A stretch of DNA of 64,000 nt from positions 50,069 through 114,068 of the forward strand of contig CAVTFT010000018.1 in the NCBI GenBank assembly GCA_963734085.1, written 5' to 3'. Origin of the DNA: CAIWHR01 sp963734085. Lineage in GTDB: Bacteria > Pseudomonadota > Gammaproteobacteria > Burkholderiales > Casimicrobiaceae. Below the pieces are notes generated by a model, which was not told the DNA's origin, did no database searches, and worked only from the letters and a program-made list of their open reading frames with translations. The position numbers were made by a program, and so were the translations under genes. Below are positions 33,330 through 40,351 of the stretch, one piece after another (position 1 is the stretch's first letter; each line of letters opens with the position of its first letter).

Positions 33330-35350
33330 CGAAGAACGGCGCGGCCGAGCTCCTGTCCGCGCTGCGGACGTTCGAGAGGGGGAAGGTCGTCTCGGCGAAG
33401 GAGGCGGTCGCGCTGATCCGCGACGGCGACACGGTCGCGACCGGCGGATTTGTCGGAATCGGCTTCGCAGAGAATATCGCAGTCGCGCTGGAGGAGCGCT
33501 TCATTGAATCCGCGCGCGACGATCCGCACGGCGTCGGCACGCCGCGCGATTTGACGCTCGTCTACGCCGCGGGCCAGGGCGACGGCAAGGAGCGTGGACT
33601 CAATCACCTCGGCTACGAGGGGCTCGTCAAGCGCGTCGTCGGCGGCCACTGGGGACTCGTGCCGAAGCTGCAGGCGCTCGCGGTCGCGAACCAGATCGAG
33701 GCCTACAACCTGCCGCAGGGCGTGATCACGCACCTGTTCCGCGACATCGCCGCCGGCAAGCCGGGCCAGCTCTCGCGCGTCGGCCTCGGCACGTTCGTCG
33801 ATCCCCGTTTCGGCGGCGGCAAGATCAACGAGCGCACGACCGAGGATCTGGTGACGCTGACCGAAGTCGACGGCGAGGAGTGCCTGCTCTACAAAACCTT
33901 TCCGATCCACGTCGGCATCGTCCGCGGCACGACCGCCGACACGGACGGCAACGTGACGATGGAACGCGAGGCGCTCACGCTCGAGGCGCTCGCGATCACG
34001 ATGGCGGTGCGCAACTCCGGCGGCATCGTGATCGTGCAGGTCGAGCGTCTGGCCGAGCGCGGCACGCTCAATCCACGCCAGGTCAAGATCCCCGGCATTC
34101 TCGTCGACTGCGTGGTCGTGGCCGAGAAGCCCGAGTACCACATGCAGACGTTCATCGAGCCGTACAATCCGGCGTTCGCCGGCGAGATCCGGGTACCGAT
34201 GATCGGGCTCAAACCGATGGAGCTCTCCGAGCGCAAGATCATCGCCAGACGCGCGGCGCTCGAGCTCAAGCCCAACGCCGTCGTCAATCTCGGCATCGGC
34301 ATGCCCGAGGGAATCGCAAGCGTCGCGGCCGAGGAGAGCGTGATCGATCTCATGACGCTGACCGCGGAGCCGGGTGTCGTCGGCGGCATTCCCGCGGGCG
34401 GCCTCAACTTCGGCGCAGCCACCAACACGCAGGCGGTCATCGACCAGCCGTACCAGTTCGATTTCTACGACGGCGGCGGACTCGACTTGGCGTTCCTCGG
34501 TTTGGCGCAGGCGGACCGGCTCGGCAATCTCAACGTCAGCAAGTTCGGACCCAGACTTGCTGGCGCCGGCGGCTTCATCAACATCAGCCAGAACGCCAAG
34601 GAGGTCGTGTTCGTCGGCACGTTCACCGCGGGAAGGCTGCGGGTCGCCGTCGAGGGCGGGCGCCTGCGGATCGACGAGGAAGGCGGGGCACGCAAGTTCG
34701 TCGACGCCGTCGAGCAGCGCACCTTCAGCGGCGAATACGCGGTCAAGCGCGGGCAGCCGGTGCTCTACATCACCGAGCGCTGCGTGTTCCGGCTCGGGCC
34801 CGAGGGACTGGAGCTGACCGAGATCGCGCCCGGGATCGACGTCGAGCGCGACATCCTGGGCCGGATGGATTTTGCACCGGTGATCCGGCAGGACCCGGTC
34901 ACGATGGACGAGCGGATCTTCCGCCCGGGCCCGATGGACCTGCGCGAAGCGCTGCTCGCGATTCCGCTCGACCGTCGCCTTTCCTATGATCCCGCGCACA
35001 ATCTCTTCTTTGTCAACTTCGAGCGGCTCACCGTGAAATCGCAGCAAGATGTCGACGAGATCCGCAGCCAGGTCGAGCGCAAGCTCGCGCCCATCGGAAA
35101 GAAGGTCTACGCGATCGTCAACTACCAAAATGCCGTCATCCTGCCCGAGATCGTCCCCGCCTACACCGAGATGGTCCACTACCTGATGGATCACTATTAC
35201 TGGGGCGTTACCCGTTACTCGACGAGCGGCTTCCTGCGCGTCAAGCTGGGCGATGCTCTGCGCGAGCGCGGCGTCGCGCCGCACATCTACGAATCGGCGG
35301 AGGAGGCGCGCGATCACCTGCGCGAGCTCGGGCAGCGGGCGGCACCGTGA
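33326..35350 (+). CDS. Acyl-CoA:acetate/3-ketoacid CoA-transferase
   Basis: The 674-residue protein fuses both CoA-transferase halves. The first has RDGDTVATGGFVGIGFAENI and the second LKPNAVVNLGIGMPEGIA, with the CoA-binding/catalytic region LTAEPGVVGGIPAGGLNF; its glutamate is about residue 348. The C-terminal ~140 residues (from MDERIFRPGPMDLREALL) are an extension absent in shorter family members such as E. coli YdiF. It would move CoA between acyl-CoA and acetate or a ketoacid such as acetoacetate. The start is the GTG at 33326 overlapping the preceding stop. bdhA two genes upstream supports a ketone-body role. Confidence 0.88.
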   Translation: MTKNGAAELLSALRTFERGKVVSAKEAVALIRDGDTVATGGFVGIGFAENIAVALEERFIESARDDPHGVGTPRDLTLVYAAGQGDGKERGLNHLGYEGLVKRVVGGHWGLVPKLQALAVANQIEAYNLPQGVITHLFRDIAAGKPGQLSRVGLGTFVDPRFGGGKINERTTEDLVTLTEVDGEECLLYKTFPIHVGIVRGTTADTDGNVTMEREALTLEALAITMAVRNSGGIVIVQVERLAERGTLNPRQVKIPGILVDCVVVAEKPEYHMQTFIEPYNPAFAGEIRVPMIGLKPMELSERKIIARRAALELKPNAVVNLGIGMPEGIASVAAEESVIDLMTLTAEPGVVGGIPAGGLNFGAATNTQAVIDQPYQFDFYDGGGLDLAFLGLAQADRLGNLNVSKFGPRLAGAGGFINISQNAKEVVFVGTFTAGRLRVAVEGGRLRIDEEGGARKFVDAVEQRTFSGEYAVKRGQPVLYITERCVFRLGPEGLELTEIAPGIDVERDILGRMDFAPVIRQDPVTMDERIFRPGPMDLREALLAIPLDRRLSYDPAHNLFFVNFERLTVKSQQDVDEIRSQVERKLAPIGKKVYAIVNYQNAVILPEIVPAYTEMVHYLMDHYYWGVTRYSTSGFLRVKLGDALRERGVAPHIYESAEEARDHLRELGQRAAP

Positions 35351-35430
35351 CGCGAGGCCCTCGAGCGACGGGGTGACGATTCCCGACTGAGTTGCCGGGT
35401 CGCTGCCGATCCGAACAGCGTAGAATTGAG

Positions 35431-35458
35431 CGGCCGCTCCTGGCGAGCGGCCGTTTTT
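35431..35458 (+). terminator. Terminator-like hairpin just before hslU
   Basis: CGGCCGCTC pairs perfectly with GAGCGGCCG over 9 bp with a 5-base loop, followed by TTTTT. It ends 20 bp before the hslU ATG. It may end the CoA-transferase transcript or act in the hslU leader; a TAGAAT at 35421, just upstream, is a possible -10 box that would place the hairpin in the hslU leader. Confidence 0.75.
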
Positions 35459-35478
35459 CTTTCCCGCGCCGACAAGCC

Positions 35479-36807
35479 ATGTCCACGATGACTCCCTCCG
35501 AGATCGTCTCGGAGCTCGACAAGCACATCGTCGGCCAGGACGACGCGAAGCGTGCCGTCGCGATCGCATTGCGCAATCGTTGGCGGCGCCAACAGGTCCC
35601 GGAGCCGCTGCGCCAGGAGATCACGCCGAAGAACATCCTGATGATCGGGCCGACGGGTGTGGGCAAGACGGAAATCGCCCGCCGGCTGGCGCGCCTCGCG
35701 GACGCCCCGTTCATCAAGGTCGAGGCGACCAAGTTCACCGAAGTGGGATACGTCGGCCGCGACGTCGACACGATCATCCGCGATCTCGCCGAGGCCGCGG
35801 TCAAGCAGACCCGCGAAGCCGAATCGCGCAAGGTGCGCGATCGTGCCGCCGACGCCGCCGAGGAGCGGATCATCGACGTGCTGCTGCCGCCGGCGCGCGA
35901 AGTGAACTTCCAGACGATGCAGCCGGCGGACTCGGCCACGCGGCAGAAATTCCGCAAGATGCTGCGCGAAGGCAAGCTCGACGACAAGGAAGTCGAGGTC
36001 GAAGTCTCGATGCTGTCGCCGCAGATGGAAATCATGGCGCCGCCCGGGATGGAGGAGCTCACGAGCCAGCTCCAGGGGATGTTCCAGCAGATCGGCGGCG
36101 CGCGGCGCAAGATGAAGAAGATGACGGTCGGCGACGCGATGAAGGTGCTGACCGACGAGGAAGCCGCACGCCTGCTCAACGACGACGAGATCAAGGCAAA
36201 GGCGCTCTCCGCGGTCGAGCAGAACGGGATCGTGTTCCTGGACGAGATCGACAAGATCGCGAGCCGGCAGGAAACGATAGGCGCCGACGTGTCGCGTCAG
36301 GGCGTGCAGCGCGACCTGCTGCCGTTGGTCGAAGGCACGACCGTGTCGACGAAATACGGGATGATCCGCACCGACCACATCCTGTTCATCGCCTCGGGGG
36401 CGTTCCACCTGTCGAAGCCGTCGGACCTGATCCCAGAGCTGCAGGGGCGCTTCCCGATCCGCGTCGAGCTCTCGTCGCTGTCGGTCGCCGATTTCGCGAA
36501 GATCCTTACGGCGACCGATGCCTGCCTTGTGCGCCAGTACGAGGCACTGCTCGGTACCGAGAACGTCCATCTCGACTTCCGCGCCGACGGCATCCGGCGA
36601 CTCGCCGAAATCGCCTTCGCCGTCAACGAAAAGCAGGAGAACATCGGCGCGCGCCGGCTCTACACGGTGATGGAGCGGCTGCTGGACGACCTGTCCTACC
36701 ACGCGGGCACGCACACCGGCGAGACGTTTGTGATCGACGCCACGTACGTCGACGCGCGCCTCGCGGGCATCGCTGGCGACGACAACTTGTCCCAATACAT
36801 CCTGTAG
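35479..36807 (+). CDS. hslU: HslUV protease ATPase subunit HslU
   Basis: HslU is the AAA+ unfoldase that feeds HslV. The 442-residue product begins MSTMTPSEIVSELDKHIVGQ. Walker A is GPTGVGKT (57-64) and Walker B VFLDEIDKI (D255). The I-domain lies between, and the C-terminus ends NLSQYIL, whose last residues dock into HslV. hslV is 12 kb away on the opposite strand rather than just upstream. A strong hairpin with a T-run lies directly before the start. The start is fixed by the conserved N-terminus; longer frames are not supported. Confidence 0.96.
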   Translation: MSTMTPSEIVSELDKHIVGQDDAKRAVAIALRNRWRRQQVPEPLRQEITPKNILMIGPTGVGKTEIARRLARLADAPFIKVEATKFTEVGYVGRDVDTIIRDLAEAAVKQTREAESRKVRDRAADAAEERIIDVLLPPAREVNFQTMQPADSATRQKFRKMLREGKLDDKEVEVEVSMLSPQMEIMAPPGMEELTSQLQGMFQQIGGARRKMKKMTVGDAMKVLTDEEAARLLNDDEIKAKALSAVEQNGIVFLDEIDKIASRQETIGADVSRQGVQRDLLPLVEGTTVSTKYGMIRTDHILFIASGAFHLSKPSDLIPELQGRFPIRVELSSLSVADFAKILTATDACLVRQYEALLGTENVHLDFRADGIRRLAEIAFAVNEKQENIGARRLYTVMERLLDDLSYHAGTHTGETFVIDATYVDARLAGIAGDDNLSQYIL

Positions 36808-36843
36808 CGGGGGCAGCAGGCGATCGACCGCCTGCCGCGATCA

Positions 36844-37719
36844 ATGCTCGAGCGCATTCTCGGCATCTTCCTGCCGGTGTTCCTGGTGATCGCGTTGGGT
36901 TTCGCCTATGCGCGCAAGGCGAAGCCGGACATGGCGTGGGTCAACCGGATCAACATGAACGTGCTCGCGCCGGCGCTGATCTTCAGCGCGCTCGCGGCGA
37001 AGGACTTCGACCTCGTGGCCAATCGGCTGCTGATTCTCGGCAGCGTCGGCGTGGTATTGGGATCGGGACTCCTCGCGTGGCCGTTCGCGTGGCTGCTGCA
37101 CGAGGACCGGCGTACGTTCGTGCCGCCGATGATGTTCAACAACTGCGGCAACATGGGGCTGCCGCTCGCGGCGCTCGCGTTCGGCCCCCCGGGACTCTCG
37201 GCGATGGTGGCGATCTTCACGATCTCGAACCTGCTGCACTTCACGCTGGGCGTCTGGATCGTCGATCATCATGCGAGGTTCGCCAACCTGCTCCGCAACC
37301 CGATGGTGATCGCGACGTTCGCCGGCTTTGTGTTTGCGCTCCTCCACCCGCCGCTCCCCGAATTCCTGATGCTCGCCCTCAAGATGACCGGCGATGCGAT
37401 GATCCCGCTGATGCTGATTTCGCTTGGCGTGCGCTTGGCCGACGTCTCGTGGTCGAGCTGGCGTCTCGGTGTCATCGGCGGGCTCGTCTGCCCGCTCACC
37501 GGAATCGCGATGGCGGCGCTGCTCGCCCCGGTCCTCGGGCTCGATCGCCCGCAGCAGGGGCTGCTGTTGCTGTTCGGCTGCCTGCCGCCCGCCGTGCTCA
37601 ACTTCATGGTTGCCGAGCAATACCGGCAGGAACCCGGCAAGGTCGCCTCGATTGTGCTCATCGGCAACGTGCTCGCGATCGTGTTCGTGCCGATCGGGCT
37701 TACGCTGGCGCTGCATTGA
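36844..37719 (+). CDS. AEC-family transporter
   Basis: The 291-residue membrane protein shows about ten hydrophobic segments and the AEC (auxin efflux carrier/malonate permease) pattern. It has a first helix with ILGIFLPVFLVIALGFAYA, the MMFNNCGNMGLPLAALAFG motif in the middle, and LLLFGCLPPAVLNFMVAEQY. Members export or import small organic acids; the substrate cannot be read from sequence. It follows hslU by 36 bp and precedes the SAF-domain gene by 24 bp, same strand. Confidence 0.88.
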   Translation: MLERILGIFLPVFLVIALGFAYARKAKPDMAWVNRINMNVLAPALIFSALAAKDFDLVANRLLILGSVGVVLGSGLLAWPFAWLLHEDRRTFVPPMMFNNCGNMGLPLAALAFGPPGLSAMVAIFTISNLLHFTLGVWIVDHHARFANLLRNPMVIATFAGFVFALLHPPLPEFLMLALKMTGDAMIPLMLISLGVRLADVSWSSWRLGVIGGLVCPLTGIAMAALLAPVLGLDRPQQGLLLLFGCLPPAVLNFMVAEQYRQEPGKVASIVLIGNVLAIVFVPIGLTLALH

Positions 37720-37743
37720 CGCTCGCCTTACGGAGGGTTCGCG

Positions 37744-39144
37744 ATGAATCTGTATCGGATGCTGCAGCAACGAGCAAGCGATGGCCACCCGCTTCGCGTC
37801 GGCCTGATCGGCGCCGGAAAGTTCGGCGCGATGTACCTGGCGCAGGCCAAGCACACGCCGGGCATTCACGTCGTCGCCATCGCCGATCTCGCACCCGATC
37901 GCGCGAAGGCATCGCTCGTGCGCACCGGCTGGGCGCAGGAACGCTACGCCGCGCGCTCGTTCGCCGACGCGACGAACTCCGGCGCGACGTTCGTCACCGA
38001 CGACGCGCTTGCGCTGATCGCAGCCGCCGGGATCGAGATCGTCATCGACGCCACCGGCAATCCGGCCGCCGGCATTCGTCACGCGCTCGCCTGCTGCACG
38101 CATGGCAAGCACGTCGTGATGGTCAACGTCGAGGCCGACGCGCTCGCGGGTCCACTCCTCGCCCGGCGCGCACGCGCGGCTGGCATCGTGTATTCGCTCG
38201 CGTACGGAGACCAGCCGGCGCTGATCTGCGAAATGGTCGACTGGTGTCGCGCCGCCGGCTTCGAGGTCGTCGCCGCGGGCAAGGGAACGAAATATCTCCC
38301 CGCGTACCACGCGTCGACGCCGGACACCGTATGGCCGTACTACGGCTTCACACCGGAAATGGTCGCGGCAGGCGATTTCAACGCGCAGATGTTCAATTCG
38401 TTTCTGGACGGCACAAAGTCGGCGATCGAGATGACGGCCGTCGCCAATGCAACCGGCCTGACGCCTGCGCCGGAAGGACTCGAATTCCCACCGTGCGGCG
38501 TCGACGATCTCCCGCGCGTGCTGCGGCCGCGCGTCGAGGGCGGGCATCTCGACCACGTCGGACAGGTCGAGGTGATCTCGTGCGTCGAGCGCGACGGCCG
38601 GCCGGTCTTTCGCGACCTGCGCTGGGGCGTCTACGTGACTTTTCGCGCGGGCGACGCATCCGGCGAGGACTACGTCCGCCGCTGTTTCGGGGAATACGGA
38701 TTCTCGACCGACCCATCCGGCCGCTATTCGGCGATGTACAAGCCGTATCACGCAATCGGGTTGGAGCTCGGGATCAGCGTCGCGTCGGCAGGACTGCGGC
38801 GCGAACCGACAGGTGCGGCGATCGCGTGGCACGGCGACGTCGTGGCGGTCGCGAAACGCGACCTTGCTGCGGGCGAGGTGCTCGACGGCGAAGGCGGCTA
38901 TACGGTGTACGGGAAGCTGATGCCGGCCGCGGCCTCGCTGGCGCTTGCCGGGCTGCCGCTCGGGCTCGCGCATCGCGTCAAGCTCAAGCGCGCGATTCCC
39001 GCGCATCACCCTGTGCGATGGGACGACGTCACATTCGATCCGGCGAACGACGCGGTGCAAATCCGCCGCGAGATGGAGAGAATGTTTGCGGCTACGCCGC
39101 CGTCGCCTTCGGCGCTGCCGCCGGAGCGCGCGCGTGTCGCGTGA
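37744..39144 (+). CDS. SAF-domain NAD(P)-dependent dehydrogenase-like protein
   Basis: The 466-residue protein begins with a Rossmann fold, PLRVGLIGAGKFGAMYLAQA, and a dinucleotide-binding continuation GIEIVIDATGNPAAG. A homoserine-dehydrogenase-like middle (AYGDQPALICEMVDWCRAAG) follows. The C-terminal ~90 residues contain a SAF domain (VVAVAKRDLAAGEVLDGEGG). Such proteins are sometimes mislabelled FlgA because of SAF. They probably oxidise or rearrange a sugar-derived or hydroxy acid; the exact substrate is unknown. The last 53 bp overlap the convergent acyltransferase gene. It follows the AEC transporter gene, hinting at shared substrate handling. Confidence 0.8.
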   Translation: MNLYRMLQQRASDGHPLRVGLIGAGKFGAMYLAQAKHTPGIHVVAIADLAPDRAKASLVRTGWAQERYAARSFADATNSGATFVTDDALALIAAAGIEIVIDATGNPAAGIRHALACCTHGKHVVMVNVEADALAGPLLARRARAAGIVYSLAYGDQPALICEMVDWCRAAGFEVVAAGKGTKYLPAYHASTPDTVWPYYGFTPEMVAAGDFNAQMFNSFLDGTKSAIEMTAVANATGLTPAPEGLEFPPCGVDDLPRVLRPRVEGGHLDHVGQVEVISCVERDGRPVFRDLRWGVYVTFRAGDASGEDYVRRCFGEYGFSTDPSGRYSAMYKPYHAIGLELGISVASAGLRREPTGAAIAWHGDVVAVAKRDLAAGEVLDGEGGYTVYGKLMPAAASLALAGLPLGLAHRVKLKRAIPAHHPVRWDDVTFDPANDAVQIRREMERMFAATPPSPSALPPERARVA

Positions 39145-40285
39145 TGCGCAGCAGCCACCGGTAGAACGAAGCTTCGAGCGCGCCGAAGACCGAGCCTGCC
39201 GCGACTGCGATCGCAGCGAGCGCAACATACAGCGCTTCGTTCGACGCTTGCGCGCCCACGCCGAGCGCAAGCAGGATCGTGATCACGGGCACGTGCATCA
39301 GGTAGAGCCCGTACGACCAATCGCCCAGCGCCACCAGCGGGTTGCCGGGGGCAAGTCGCCGGTGCCGATCGGCGAGCACTGCCCAGAGGACCAGTGCACC
39401 GAAGCCCAATCCCTGCACCAGGATTCGAGTTTCGGTGCGGAGAAACAGGTCGGAAACCAGGACGAGCGCCGGCGCGAGCAGAAGTGCGTACGCGCGCATG
39501 CCGTCCGGCACGCGCAGATGAACGCGGTGCACGATCATCCCGATTATGAACGGCACGTTGAAGCCGGAAAAGAAGATTTGTCGGGCGGTCGGCAGGAAGG
39601 CAGTGGCGCTCACCACCGCCGAAAACGCATCGACGGCGATCGCGGCAAGCCAGCCGATGCACAGGAGATCGCGCGTGCGCTTCCATCCGGCCAGCGCCGC
39701 GGCGCAGACGAGGACATAGAAAAAAATTTCGTAGACGAGGCTCCACTCGATGAAGAGGGGGTAGCTGATCTGTCCAAACGGCAACAGCGTCAGCGCGCGC
39801 ACGAGATTCCCGGCGCCCGTTGTTCCGCCCCAGAGCAGCCATTTCGCGCCCAGTACGAGCACGACGGCAAGCCAGTAGGCCGGGTAGATGCGCAGCAGGC
39901 GCCGCCGTGCGAACTCCGCCACCGACATCCGCTCGATGCTGTGCGCGATGACGAACCCCGAGATAACGAAGAACAGCTCGACGCCCCACGAGAAGTGATG
40001 GTCGAAAAAACGCACGAAGATGCCCGCGTCGGGCCGCTTCGCCTGCAGATAGACGTTCGAATGGTAGAGAACCACTCCGAGCGCCGCGAAGAATCTCAGG
40101 ACCTGAACGCGGTCGTAGCGCAATGATTGCGCGACTATTGCGGTGGACGCGTGCGAGGGTGTCGCGGAGCTCAAGAGACAAGACAGGGAAGGGAAGCGAA
40201 TCAGTTTACCATCGCGACTCTTCACCGCCTTCCGCCAGTCGTCCTGGCCCATGGGAAAACGGGTCGGCCCGCTCCGTGTTGGCAT
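39092..40285 (-). CDS. Acyltransferase-3 family membrane protein
   Basis: The 397-residue frame is a multi-pass acyltransferase of the OafA/acyltransferase-3 type. The family starts at RVQVLRFFAALGVVLYHSNV, followed by WGVELFFVISGFVIAHSIER and GDWSYGLYLMHVPVITILLA. These enzymes O-acetylate surface polysaccharides. The first ~50 residues precede the family start and are not conserved-looking; a TTG at 40123 would give a more typical N-terminus. The tail overlaps the convergent SAF-domain gene by 53 bp. It is divergent from the propeller/beta-helix gene, which suits a cell-surface role. Confidence 0.85.
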   Translation of the reverse strand: MPTRSGPTRFPMGQDDWRKAVKSRDGKLIRFPSLSCLLSSATPSHASTAIVAQSLRYDRVQVLRFFAALGVVLYHSNVYLQAKRPDAGIFVRFFDHHFSWGVELFFVISGFVIAHSIERMSVAEFARRRLLRIYPAYWLAVVLVLGAKWLLWGGTTGAGNLVRALTLLPFGQISYPLFIEWSLVYEIFFYVLVCAAALAGWKRTRDLLCIGWLAAIAVDAFSAVVSATAFLPTARQIFFSGFNVPFIIGMIVHRVHLRVPDGMRAYALLLAPALVLVSDLFLRTETRILVQGLGFGALVLWAVLADRHRRLAPGNPLVALGDWSYGLYLMHVPVITILLALGVGAQASNEALYVALAAIAVAAGSVFGALEASFYRWLLRITRHARAPAAAPKATAA

Positions 40286-40296
40286 GACATTTGCAT
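40279..40296 (+). promoter_or_regulatory. Candidate sigma-54 promoter
   Basis: TTGGCATGACATTTGCAT matches the RpoN consensus TGGCACG-N4-TTGCA with one mismatch (T for C in the first box). The GG and GC doublets are 12 bp apart as required. Transcription would begin near 40306, giving a ~46-base leader before the ATG at 40352. It lies in an AT-richer patch of otherwise GC-rich DNA. Confidence 0.65.
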
Positions 40297-40351
40297 GAGT
40301 TCAGAGGTCTATTTCATTTGTTATTTGGAGCGCGAACTGCGAGGAGCGACG

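Noticed and set aside
35580..39164. 1194-codon open frame on the plus strand
   Set aside because: It lies out of frame over hslU, the AEC transporter and the SAF gene, whose domains are in another frame.
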